NCBI RefSeq assembly: GCF_000176515.1
Contig: NZ_ADAQ01000006.1
Location: forward strand, 1 to 64,000
Reading direction: 5' to 3'
DNA length: 64,000 bases
Source: Grimontia hollisae CIP 101886
Lineage (GTDB): Bacteria; Pseudomonadota; Gammaproteobacteria; Enterobacterales; Vibrionaceae
Of this stretch, positions 48,931 to 57,013 are shown piece by piece; positions within the stretch are counted from its first letter, which is position 1; each line of letters opens with the position of its first letter. The notes under the pieces were generated by a model. That model searched no databases. It was not told the origin of the DNA and was given only the letters and a program-made list of their open reading frames with translations. Both the position numbers and the translations under genes were made by a program.

Positions 48931-49581
48931 ATGAAAAAAGTGGCAGTCATTCTGGCTGGATGTGGTGTTTACGATGGGGCAGAAATTCATGAATCCGTAT
49001 TAGCCCTGCTGGCGATTGAACAGGCCGGGGCCAGCTGGCACTGCTTCGCGCCAGATATTCAACAACACCATGTGATTAATCATGCTGACGGAGAAACCTC
49101 TGGCGACACACGCAACGTGTTACAGGAAGCTGCGCGCATTGCCCGTGGGGATATAAAGCCGCTTTCTGCGCTTAACGTTAACGAGTTTGACGCCCTGCTG
49201 CTGCCGGGCGGATTTGGCGTTGCGAAGAGTCTCAGCTCGTTCGCTACCGCGGGCGGTGAGATGGAGATTGAAGAAGAGGTGCTGAGAGTGTGTAAAGCCT
49301 TCGCTAATGCGGAAAAACCAGCGGGTTATATCTGCATATCCCCTGTGCTTATCCCCAAAGTGTATGGCCCAGGCGCCAAAGGCACGATTGGCAACGATCC
49401 ACAAGTCGCCCAGACATTTAACGCCATGGGAGGCGAGCATGTTGACTGTCCGGTCGATGATTTTGTACTCGACCAGAGCCGTCGCCTGTTATCTACGCCT
49501 GCCTATATGCTGGCGACGTCTGTCAGCGACGCCAACGCCGGGATCAGCAAACTGGTGACCAAACTGATTGAACTGGCCTAA
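48931..49581 (+). CDS. elbB: isoprenoid biosynthesis glyoxalase ElbB (DJ-1 family)
   Basis: 216 residues from the ATG at 48931, preferred over the long upstream extension because it begins with the family start KKVAVILAGCGVYDG; GAGGGCG precedes it. The DJ-1/PfpI-like fold carries LLLPGGFGVAKSLSSFA and the nucleophile-elbow cysteine in GYICISPVLI. E. coli ElbB has weak glyoxalase III activity. It is divergent from polA and convergent with the ryhB gene. Confidence 0.94.
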   Translation: MKKVAVILAGCGVYDGAEIHESVLALLAIEQAGASWHCFAPDIQQHHVINHADGETSGDTRNVLQEAARIARGDIKPLSALNVNEFDALLLPGGFGVAKSLSSFATAGGEMEIEEEVLRVCKAFANAEKPAGYICISPVLIPKVYGPGAKGTIGNDPQVAQTFNAMGGEHVDCPVDDFVLDQSRRLLSTPAYMLATSVSDANAGISKLVTKLIELA

Positions 49582-49602
49582 CTAATCCCGCAAAACAAAA
49601 AG

Positions 49603-49744
49603 AAAAAAGCGACGCTTCGGGAGAAGCGTCGCCTGCATCAGGTATGACTGCGCAATATAAACAGTCTCATGCAAAAACATATACTGGAAGCAATGTGAGC
49701 AATGTCGTGTGTCCAGCAGCAAGTTCCTTACTTGCCTTTGAACA
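49603..49744 (-). ncRNA. ryhB: RyhB iron-responsive small RNA
   Basis: A minus-strand RNA of about 140 nt. Positions 49681-49708 carry the RyhB core (ACGACATTGCTCACATTGC followed by TTCCAGTAT), identical to the E. coli target-pairing region. It ends with GCGACGCTTC-GGGA-GAAGCGTCGC and a T run (49603-49632). The promoter, -35 TTGCCA (49775-49780), 18-bp spacer and -10 TATTAT (49751-49756), is overlapped by a Fur box. RyhB represses iron-using proteins when iron is scarce. It is longer than the 90-nt E. coli RNA, as in Vibrio. Confidence 0.96.
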
Positions 49745-49748
49745 AGAC

Positions 49749-49775
49749 AAATAATAATCATTCTCATTATTATTT
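49749..49775 (-). promoter_or_regulatory. Fur box over the ryhB promoter
   Basis: AATGAGAATGATTATTATT on the minus strand matches the 19-bp Fur consensus AATGANAATNATTNTCATT at all but one position. It covers the space between -35 and -10, so iron-loaded Fur would block RNA polymerase. Confidence 0.92.
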
Positions 49776-49805
49776 GGCAAGCGGTATTTTGTTTATTTTT
49801 TGTCT

Positions 49806-50246
49806 TCATTCAACAGATGTGATCTTTTTCACAAAATGAAGGCGATATTGCGCCAAGGTTTCTTTTTTCTCCAAATGCTCAATCTGGTAATGGTTACTCA
49901 ACAGCAAGCACAGCATACCGGCGAAGCAGTTACGTGATTTTACACGCAGGCTGGTATAGCCATGTTTTGCTACCCATTGCTCTTGGGCATTTAACAGTGC
50001 CTGCGCGATGCCACGGCGACGGCCTGATTCCGTCACACCTCCCAGCCAACTGTAAAAACACGTTTCATCCAGTTGGTAGCCAATTTTGACACCACAGAGC
50101 TCACCCTCAATCTCTGCCACCAGTATTAGCGAAGGCTTGTCACCGAGACGTTTTTTGATTGAATCCAGTGTTTCCTGACGGGCAAATTCTTCTATCTGGC
50201 CAAGCACGCTCACGGCTTCAGCCAATGTCCCTTCCCGAATAATCAT
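49806..50246 (-). CDS. GNAT-family N-acetyltransferase
   Basis: 146 residues. Acetyl-CoA loop ESGRRRGIAQALL (about 72-84) and the surrounding GNAT fold are visible; substrate unknown. The N-terminal region is GNAT-like from IREGTLAEAVSV. It lies upstream of the ryhB promoter on the same strand (the stop is about 25 bp before it) with no terminator of its own visible, so read-through into ryhB is possible. Confidence 0.85.
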   Translation of the reverse strand: MIIREGTLAEAVSVLGQIEEFARQETLDSIKKRLGDKPSLILVAEIEGELCGVKIGYQLDETCFYSWLGGVTESGRRRGIAQALLNAQEQWVAKHGYTSLRVKSRNCFAGMLCLLLSNHYQIEHLEKKETLAQYRLHFVKKITSVE

Positions 50247-50307
50247 GGGGTCGTCCTTAACATGGTTCGCGCCGGAATGCGGTTTTTTCAGTATAGAAAA
50301 CGTAAAA

Positions 50308-50328
50308 AAGCCAGTCTTCCGACCGGCT
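50308..50328 (-). terminator. terminator downstream of yhhQ
   Basis: Minus strand: GCCGGTC-GGAA-GACTGGC then TTTTTT, with one G-U pair. It sits about 35 bp after the yhhQ stop. Confidence 0.8.
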
Positions 50329-50363
50329 CTCTTTCCCTCTGTTTATTTTATCGTGCTTGTCGC

Positions 50364-51029
50364 TTAAACCGGGTTGGTTTCCGCCACGTTGTTCACCTTT
50401 GTAATGCGGCTGACAATATAGTTCAGCAATACACCGTACATCGGCACGAAAAGGCCAAGGCTAATCACCAGTTTGAAGGCGTAGTCGATCAGGGCGATTT
50501 CCACCCAGTTTTCCGCCATAAAGGCATCCGGGCTTTTGTAGAAGGCAATGGCAAAAAACGCCAGGGTATCTATCGCATTACCAAACAGGGTGGAACAACT
50601 CGGTGCGACCCACCATTGTCTGGTCTGGCGCAGACGGTTGAACACGTGAATATCGAGGATTTGCCCCAGCAGGTACGCCATAAAGCTTGCTGCCGCAATA
50701 CGTGCAACGAAGAGGTTAAATTCATTCAGGTGACCCAGCCCTTGAAACTCCCCTTGGTAAAACAACACTGACAACACATAAGAGATCAGCAGGGAGGGCA
50801 CCATCACCGCGAAGATAATTCGACGTGCAAGGGCGGCACCAAAGATGCGGACGGTCAGATCCGTGGCCAGGAAAATAAATGGAAACGTAAATGCCCCCCA
50901 CGTGGTGTGGAAACCGAAAACGGTAAAAGGCAACTGAACCAGATAATTACTGGATGCAATGATCACCAGGTGGAAAACCACGAGGTAAGAGAGGGCGTTG
51001 CGCTGCTGCGCGGGTGTAAAAGTGCTCAT
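50364..51029 (-). CDS. yhhQ: queuosine precursor transporter YhhQ
   Basis: 221 residues from the ATG at 51029, preceded by AAAAGG. Six membrane helices with conserved FIFLATDLTVRIFG and the IDTLAFFAIAF region of the COG1738 family. E. coli YhhQ imports preQ0/preQ1 for tRNA queuosine. The extension to 51074 is not conserved. No riboswitch is recognisable upstream. Confidence 0.92.
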   Translation of the reverse strand: MSTFTPAQQRNALSYLVVFHLVIIASSNYLVQLPFTVFGFHTTWGAFTFPFIFLATDLTVRIFGAALARRIIFAVMVPSLLISYVLSVLFYQGEFQGLGHLNEFNLFVARIAAASFMAYLLGQILDIHVFNRLRQTRQWWVAPSCSTLFGNAIDTLAFFAIAFYKSPDAFMAENWVEIALIDYAFKLVISLGLFVPMYGVLLNYIVSRITKVNNVAETNPV

Positions 51030-51156
51030 TGTGAACCTTTTTGTCATTGGGGGTGAGGGAACCCAAATTACCAATCAGCCAGATACGGTGATCTGACGCC
51101 TGAGAAGGTGGCGAATTATACAGCAAATTTTGTGGTTGCCAACCGCCTGGGGCGGA

Positions 51157-51468
51157 CTAGCCAGCCAGTTGTTTCTCCAGCCAACTATGCAGGAAAACCA
51201 ACTCGTCCTGACCTTCATCGCCCAGTGTTTCGAGCCAGACACTGGCGCTGTAATGCCCGGCACGGAGCATAAGGGCCACGCCTTCAAAATCAATCAGCCA
51301 GCTGAGCAAATCGGCATCGGTCTGTTTTTCCTTCACGCTGGCATCCAGCATCTGGCAAAGCACCTGCAAATACTGCTCTGCATTGTCAGCATCGAGAGTA
51401 TCGGCGACCAGCACCAGACGTCCGGCGACCGCATCCAGATGCGAAAGGCGGAATGTCGGGTTATCCAT
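51157..51468 (-). CDS. DUF3630-like small protein
   Basis: 103 residues from the ATG at 51468, which overlaps the recQ stop (ATGGATAA) so translation is coupled; an upstream ATG at 51483 is an alternative. Contains [20 protein letters not shown] and SVWLETLG, with a helical WLEKQLAG end. Proteins of this kind follow recQ in vibrios (DUF3630). Function unknown; the fixed coupling to recQ suggests a role with the helicase (inference). Confidence 0.78.
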   Translation of the reverse strand: MDNPTFRLSHLDAVAGRLVLVADTLDADNAEQYLQVLCQMLDASVKEKQTDADLLSWLIDFEGVALMLRAGHYSASVWLETLGDEGQDELVFLHSWLEKQLAG

Positions 51469-53311
51469 AGCGAGACTCGTCATGGTTGAGGGTGATGTGA
51501 TCTTCAATCACATCCAGAAACACATTGCCGTATTTCTCAAGCTTACGCTGGCCAACACCGTTGACCGCCAGAAGCTCTGCCTGCGAGGTTGGGATCATCT
51601 CCGCCATTTCAATCAGGGTGGCATCATTGAAGACCACATACGGCGGAATGTCTTCTTCATCAGCAATCGCTTTACGCAGCTTGCGGAGCTTGGCGAACAG
51701 TTTCTTGTCGTAGTTACGCTTGCCAAGTTTGTCAGCTTTACTGCGCTCAGACAGCCCCAGCCTTGGCACGGCAAGCTCCAGTGCAATCTCACCACGCAGC
51801 ACAGGACGGGCTTCTTCGGTCAGTTGCAGCACAGAGCTTCGGGCAATGTTCTGCACCAGATAACCACGGTGGATAAGCTGGCGGAAAATGCTGACCCAGT
51901 ACTCGTGGCTGAATGCTTTTCCTAAGCCATAGGTACTGATTTTGTCGTGTCCGTGCTCCTTAATACGCTGGTTTTGCATTCCGCGCAGCACTTCAACGGT
52001 ATAGCCGATACCAAAATTCTGGTTCACGCGATAAACACAGGACAGCGCTTTTTGCGCCTGCTCAGTGCCGTCAAACAGGGTTGGCGGGTCAAGGCAGATA
52101 TCGCAGTTGCCACAGGGCTCGTTGCGATATTCGCCGAAATAGTTCAGCAGCACCAGACGGCGGCAGGTCAGGGCCTCCGCAAATGCGCCCATCGCATTGA
52201 GCTTGTGGCTTTCCACCCGTTTTTGTTCGCCATCCGGTTTTTCCTCAAGGCAACGGTGCAGCCAGCCAATATCGGAGGGGTCATAAAACAGTATCGCTTC
52301 TGCCGGCAAGCCATCCCGTCCGGCCCGCCCGGTCTCCTGATAATAGGATTCGATATTGCGCGGAATATCGTAATGGACCACAAAGCGCACGTTGGGCTTG
52401 TTAATACCCATGCCAAATGCCACGGTTGCCACCACAATCTGTACATCATCCCGCTGAAACGCTTCCTGTACCCAGGCGCGCTGATCGGCAGTCATCCCGG
52501 CATGATAGGCCGCAGCGCGGATGTTGCTGCCCATCAGCTTTTCCGCCACCTGTTCGACCCGTTTGCGGCTGTTGCAATACACAATACCGCTTTGCCCGGA
52601 CTGGGTAGCGAGAAACTGGGTCAACTGCGCCAGCGGTTTGTGTTTTTCCACCAGGGTGTAACGGATATTCGGGCGATCAAAGCTGCCGAGGTAGATATGC
52701 GGATCTACAAGTGCCAAACGCTGGCAGATATCCTGTCGTGTAGTGTCATCTGCCGTGGCGGTCAGTGCCATGACAGGCACCCCGGGGAAGTGCTGCTTCA
52801 AACTGCCAAGCTGGGCATATTCCGGGCGAAAATCGTGTCCCCACTGACTGATACAGTGCGCTTCATCAACCGCGATCAGGCCCAGTGTCACGGCTTGCAG
52901 GCGTTCAATGAAATCCCGCATCAGAATACGTTCCGGTGACACGTACAACAGCTTAAGGTTGCCATTTCGCAGCGCCTGCCAGGTGTCAGACTGGGATTCC
53001 GGTGTCATGGAAGAATTCAGGCACGCTGCCTGCACGCCGTTGGCCAGCAGCTGATCGACCTGATCTTTCATCAGGGAGATCAGCGGTGAGATCACAATGG
53101 TCACACCATCACGCACCAGCGCCGGAATTTGGTAACAGAGGCTTTTCCCACCGCCGGTTGGCATGATCACCAGTGCATCACGCCCGCCAATGGTGGCGTC
53201 GATAATTTCTTTCTGACCGTCACGGTAACTGTGGTAGCCGAACACCTGCTGCAAAACGGTTTCGTCATGCGTCAGTGGTGGCGTCATTTCGGCTGATTCG
53301 GCAACGGTCAT
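51461..53311 (-). CDS. recQ: ATP-dependent DNA helicase RecQ
   Basis: 616 residues from the ATG at 53311 (GAGAAG upstream); an ATG at 53287 gives 608, nearer to the E. coli length, and either could be right. Order: helicase motif I MPTGGGKS, motif [13 protein letters not shown], motif [12 protein letters not shown], the zinc-binding RQC cysteines (CGNCDIC), a winged helix, and the HRDC domain (about 540-610, with [16 protein letters not shown]). RecQ acts in RecF-pathway recombination and fork repair. Coupled to the DUF3630-like gene. Confidence 0.96.
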   Translation of the reverse strand: MTVAESAEMTPPLTHDETVLQQVFGYHSYRDGQKEIIDATIGGRDALVIMPTGGGKSLCYQIPALVRDGVTIVISPLISLMKDQVDQLLANGVQAACLNSSMTPESQSDTWQALRNGNLKLLYVSPERILMRDFIERLQAVTLGLIAVDEAHCISQWGHDFRPEYAQLGSLKQHFPGVPVMALTATADDTTRQDICQRLALVDPHIYLGSFDRPNIRYTLVEKHKPLAQLTQFLATQSGQSGIVYCNSRKRVEQVAEKLMGSNIRAAAYHAGMTADQRAWVQEAFQRDDVQIVVATVAFGMGINKPNVRFVVHYDIPRNIESYYQETGRAGRDGLPAEAILFYDPSDIGWLHRCLEEKPDGEQKRVESHKLNAMGAFAEALTCRRLVLLNYFGEYRNEPCGNCDICLDPPTLFDGTEQAQKALSCVYRVNQNFGIGYTVEVLRGMQNQRIKEHGHDKISTYGLGKAFSHEYWVSIFRQLIHRGYLVQNIARSSVLQLTEEARPVLRGEIALELAVPRLGLSERSKADKLGKRNYDKKLFAKLRKLRKAIADEEDIPPYVVFNDATLIEMAEMIPTSQAELLAVNGVGQRKLEKYGNVFLDVIEDHITLNHDESRYG

Positions 53312-53590
53312 AGCACTTCTCATTATGGGATAGCCGCTCATTCTAAACGCAGCAGGACAGGGATAAAAGATCAACAATGCCGAAGAACCGCCCTTTCAAT
53401 TTTTCTTCTCGGAAAAGATGTGCTTCAACAGAGGAAGCCCATATACTGGCAAAAGTAACAAAAACATTTATCGATGGCGCGGATGCTGACTGTTCACCAG
53501 AAAAATCCGCATCAAGCCCTAATCTTCGTTGCACATACCGCCAACCGGCGGCTTTTACCTTTTTGTATTTTCAGATGTAGAGATTTCGCA

Positions 53591-54490
53591 GTGAATGATG
53601 CGCAACAGACCCGCCGCGGTGTCTTACTGGCGTTGGGTGCTTACACCATGTGGGGGGTGGCTCCACTTTACTTCAAGGCCCTGACGAATGTGCCTCCTCT
53701 GGAGGTATTAATGCACCGCGTGTTGTGGTCATTTTTCTTCCTTGCCCTGATCATCCACGCGAGCGGAGGCCTTGCCCGGGTCAAATTGTTACTGAAAGAC
53801 AAAAAGCGCCTGGGGCTGCTGACGCTGACTGCCCTGGTGATTGCCACCAACTGGCTGATCTTTATCTGGGCGGTGAACAACGACCGAATGCTGGATGCAA
53901 GCCTGGGCTATTACATCAATCCATTGATTAACGTCGTGCTCGGCATGGTGTTCCTTGGCGAGCGGTTCCGAAAACTGCAATGGGTCGCCGTAGCACTGGC
54001 CTTTTCCGGCGTAGCTATCCAGGTGATCACTTTTGGTTCTCTGCCGTGGGTGGCACTGGTGTTGGCCTGCAGCTTTGGTTCTTATGGCCTGCTGAGAAAA
54101 AAAATCAACATCGATGCGGCAACCGGGCTATTTATCGAAACCCTGGTCCTGTTGCCTGTGGCGCTGGTATACCTGTTGTTTATCGCCAACAGTGCCACGT
54201 CTGACATGATGCAGAACAGCCTTGGCCTCAACCTGTTGCTGGTGGCTGCAGGTATCGTGACAACTCTGCCATTGCTTTGTTTTAACGGCGCCGCAACCAA
54301 GCTTCGTCTCTCTACTCTCGGCTTTTTCCAGTATATCGGCCCCAGCATCATGTTTATGCTGGCGGTGGGTCTGTATAGCGAACCTTTTACGGCAGACAAG
54401 GCCACCACGTTCGCCTTTATCTGGATGGCACTTGCCATCTTTACATTTGATGCCGTCAGGCAGCGTAACAAACAGCGGCGGCAACCCTGA
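53591..54490 (+). CDS. rarD: RarD/EamA transporter
   Basis: 299 residues from a GTG at 53591, which gives the family start NDAQQTRRGVLLALGAYTMWG and the normal length; upstream ATGs read into non-homologous sequence. Ten membrane helices in two EamA repeats; the first repeat has GVAPLYFKAL. RarD was linked to chloramphenicol sensitivity in E. coli but its substrate is not settled. Divergent from recQ with 279 bp between starts, in which no other gene is seen. Confidence 0.93.
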   Translation: MNDAQQTRRGVLLALGAYTMWGVAPLYFKALTNVPPLEVLMHRVLWSFFFLALIIHASGGLARVKLLLKDKKRLGLLTLTALVIATNWLIFIWAVNNDRMLDASLGYYINPLINVVLGMVFLGERFRKLQWVAVALAFSGVAIQVITFGSLPWVALVLACSFGSYGLLRKKINIDAATGLFIETLVLLPVALVYLLFIANSATSDMMQNSLGLNLLLVAAGIVTTLPLLCFNGAATKLRLSTLGFFQYIGPSIMFMLAVGLYSEPFTADKATTFAFIWMALAIFTFDAVRQRNKQRRQP

Positions 54491-54500
54491 AAACTGTCAG

Positions 54501-54528
54501 CGGCACCATCAGGGTGCCGTTTCTATTT
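54501..54528 (+). terminator. terminator after rarD
   Basis: CGGCACC-ATCAG-GGTGCCG then TTTCTATTT, 10 bp after the rarD stop. Confidence 0.85.
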
Positions 54529-54661
54529 ATGCAACACATCTTCGCTATCCTGCTGCCCTTAAAAAGAAAATTCCCTTCATCGCCTCGGAAATCTGACACG
54601 CTCCCCGCCCTTTGGCAGGCTATACTCAAAGTCTAACTGTTTGGGCGTAAAAGGAATTACC

Positions 54662-56434
54662 ATGCAAAAACACCCGACCCTTTTTCTTTCCACACTGGCC
54701 CTTGGCCTCGCACTCACTTTTCCCGCCTCTGCTACCCCCCGGGGAGAAGCCGCAGACGCAGTAGCACCGGAGCTTGCAACCGGCAGTGTGATGCGCAAGG
54801 CGGTCAAAGGCAACACATGGATGGTCGCGTCTGCCAACCCACTCGCCAGCAAAGCCGGCGAAGCGATATTGCGCGCTGGCGGTAATGCAATCGATGCCAT
54901 GGTGGCGGTACAAACCATACTAGGCCTTGTCGAACCACAAAGCTCTGGCATCGGTGGCGGGGCATTTTTGGTGTATTGGGACAATAAGGCACAGGCACTG
55001 ACCACCTTTGATGGCCGTGAAACTGCGCCAAAGGCCGCCACTCCCACCCTGTTCCAGGATGAAAACGGTGAACCGCTGCAGTTTTATGATGCCGTAGTAG
55101 GCGGCCGCTCTGTGGGCACCCCCGGCACTCTGCGCCTGATGCATGACACCCATGCCAGATATGGCAACCTTTCATGGCGTGCTGTGCTGGCTCCGGCCAT
55201 TGAGCTGGCTGAGAAAGGGTTTGAAGTCTCTCCACGCCTGGCGGGGTTGATTGAAGGCGACGCCGACAGGTTGCGCAGTTATCCTGCCACCCACCAGTAT
55301 TTCTTTGACGACAATGGCAACCCGCTGAGCGTGGGTCATCGCCTGGTAAATCAGGCATACGCTGATACATTAAAGCTGGTCGCCATGGACATCGACCATT
55401 TCTATGAAGGCGATATTGCCGCCGACATCGTGGCAACGGTGCAAAACGCTGCCGGTAACCCGGGCGTACTGGACAGGGAAGATCTGGCCGGATACCGCAT
55501 TGTTGAGCGCACGCCTGTGTGCGCCCCTTATCACCAATACCGGGTGTGTGGCATGGGACCACCGACGTCCGGCGGCATTACTGTGGGACAAATCCTTGGC
55601 ATCCTGAGCCATTTCCCCCTTAAGTCCCTCGGCAAGGACAACCCGGAAAGCTGGCGTTTGATTGGTGATGCCTCGCGTCTGGCATTTGCAGACCGCGGAC
55701 GCTACATTGCCGACGGCGACTTTGTGCCAGTACCGACAGAAGGCTTGCTGGCACCGGAATACCTCAAGGCACGCGCCGCAATGATCCCGGCAGAAGGTGC
55801 AATGACTGACGTGGCATCGGGTGAGCCTGCATTCAGCCATGCACGTGTTACCCCCAAGCTCGCGGATGATGAATCAATTGAACTGCCTTCCACCAGTCAT
55901 TTCTCCATCGTGGACAGGAACGGCAATATTGTTTCCATCACCACCACGATTGAGAACGGCTTCGGTTCACGCCTGATGACCCGTGGATTCCTGCTCAACA
56001 ATGAGCTGACTGATTTTTCTTTCCGCACCCATCAAGACGGTTACCCGATTGCCAACCGCATTGAACCGGGCAAACGTCCCCGCTCTTCGATGTCACCCAC
56101 CATTGTGATGCGTGATGGCAAGCCTTACATGGCTGTCGGCTCACCGGGCGGCAGCCGGATTATCGGTTATGTGGCCAAAACCCTTGTCGCCCACCTCGAC
56201 TGGGGGCTCGACATGCAATCGGCGATTGACCTGCCACACCTTGTCAACCGCTTCGGCATTTACGATCTTGAGGCCGGGACAGATGCAGAAAGCTTCAAAC
56301 CCGCGCTCGAAACCATGGGCTATGAGGTTAATGTCCGTGACTTAACCTCAGGTATCCACGGTATTGTTATCGATGGAGGCACCTTGGAAGGCGGCGCCGA
56401 CCCAAGGCGCGAAGGTTTAGTGGTGGCGGAATAA
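54662..56434 (+). CDS. ggt: gamma-glutamyltransferase
   Basis: 590 residues from the ATG at 54662 (AAGGAA 7 bp upstream). Signal peptide about 1-24 (ending ASA) and periplasmic location. The self-cleavage site precedes Thr411 in STSHFSIVD, which becomes the nucleophile of the small subunit; the gamma-glutamyl binding motif GSPGGSRI is also present. It degrades glutathione and transfers glutamyl groups. A DUF2780 gene follows 16 bp later. Confidence 0.96.
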   Translation: MQKHPTLFLSTLALGLALTFPASATPRGEAADAVAPELATGSVMRKAVKGNTWMVASANPLASKAGEAILRAGGNAIDAMVAVQTILGLVEPQSSGIGGGAFLVYWDNKAQALTTFDGRETAPKAATPTLFQDENGEPLQFYDAVVGGRSVGTPGTLRLMHDTHARYGNLSWRAVLAPAIELAEKGFEVSPRLAGLIEGDADRLRSYPATHQYFFDDNGNPLSVGHRLVNQAYADTLKLVAMDIDHFYEGDIAADIVATVQNAAGNPGVLDREDLAGYRIVERTPVCAPYHQYRVCGMGPPTSGGITVGQILGILSHFPLKSLGKDNPESWRLIGDASRLAFADRGRYIADGDFVPVPTEGLLAPEYLKARAAMIPAEGAMTDVASGEPAFSHARVTPKLADDESIELPSTSHFSIVDRNGNIVSITTTIENGFGSRLMTRGFLLNNELTDFSFRTHQDGYPIANRIEPGKRPRSSMSPTIVMRDGKPYMAVGSPGGSRIIGYVAKTLVAHLDWGLDMQSAIDLPHLVNRFGIYDLEAGTDAESFKPALETMGYEVNVRDLTSGIHGIVIDGGTLEGGADPRREGLVVAE

Positions 56435-56450
56435 CGCCAGGAGAAAATGC

Positions 56451-56948
56451 ATGTTACATAAAGTGAATACCATCGCGCTGTGCGCCCTTTTGGGGGTAGT
56501 CAGCATTCCGGTACAGGCAACTGATCTGGACAGCCTGCTTGGCAGCGCAGAAAAGCAGGCCACCAGCCTGTTGGGAGGCATGGGCAGTGAAACCACCAGC
56601 AGCCCGCTGACGGCACTGCTGTCGTCGGATCTCGCGGTCAGTGACAAACAGGCGGCCGGCGGGGCGGGTGCAATGCTGGCTATGGCCTACCAGACACTTG
56701 GCGAAAACCAGAGCAGCGAATTGTTGAAACTCGTACCGGGCATGGATTCACTGGCCAGCATGATCCCGGGCAACCTTGGCAGTAACCTGTCAAATATGGA
56801 GTCGGTCGGCAATGTCTTTAACGTGCTTGGCATGGACGCAGGCATGGTGCAAAAGTTTGCCCCGGTGATATTGAAATACCTGACCGGTCAGGGTGCGAGT
56901 CAATCATTGATCAGCGATCTGGCCAGTGCCTGGGGTACGGCGTCTTAA
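56451..56948 (+). CDS. DUF2780 (VcgC/VcgE-like) periplasmic protein
   Basis: 165 residues. Signal peptide about 1-22 (ending VQA), then a helical, glycine- and serine-rich domain with ASGAGAMLAMAYQTLG-like and VPGMDSLASMIPG elements of DUF2780, known from V. cholerae VcgC/VcgE. Function unknown. Probably co-transcribed with ggt; both proteins are exported. Confidence 0.85.
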   Translation: MLHKVNTIALCALLGVVSIPVQATDLDSLLGSAEKQATSLLGGMGSETTSSPLTALLSSDLAVSDKQAAGGAGAMLAMAYQTLGENQSSELLKLVPGMDSLASMIPGNLGSNLSNMESVGNVFNVLGMDAGMVQKFAPVILKYLTGQGASQSLISDLASAWGTAS

Positions 56949-56963
56949 CTTGTACAGACACTT

Positions 56964-56999
56964 AAAAACAAGGGTGGCCATCGCCACCCTTTTGTTTTT
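56964..56999. terminator. bidirectional terminator between DUF2780 gene and uvrD
   Basis: AAGGGTGGC-CATC-GCCACCCTT with A and T runs on both sides, in a convergent junction. Confidence 0.92.
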
Positions 57000-57013
57000 C
57001 AGTTTTCCGCCGC

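Noticed and set aside
51947-52939. A 330-codon plus-strand open frame within recQ
   Set aside because: It is antisense to a full-length, motif-complete recQ. Its translation has no recognisable domain and no ribosome site; it is a codon-bias shadow.
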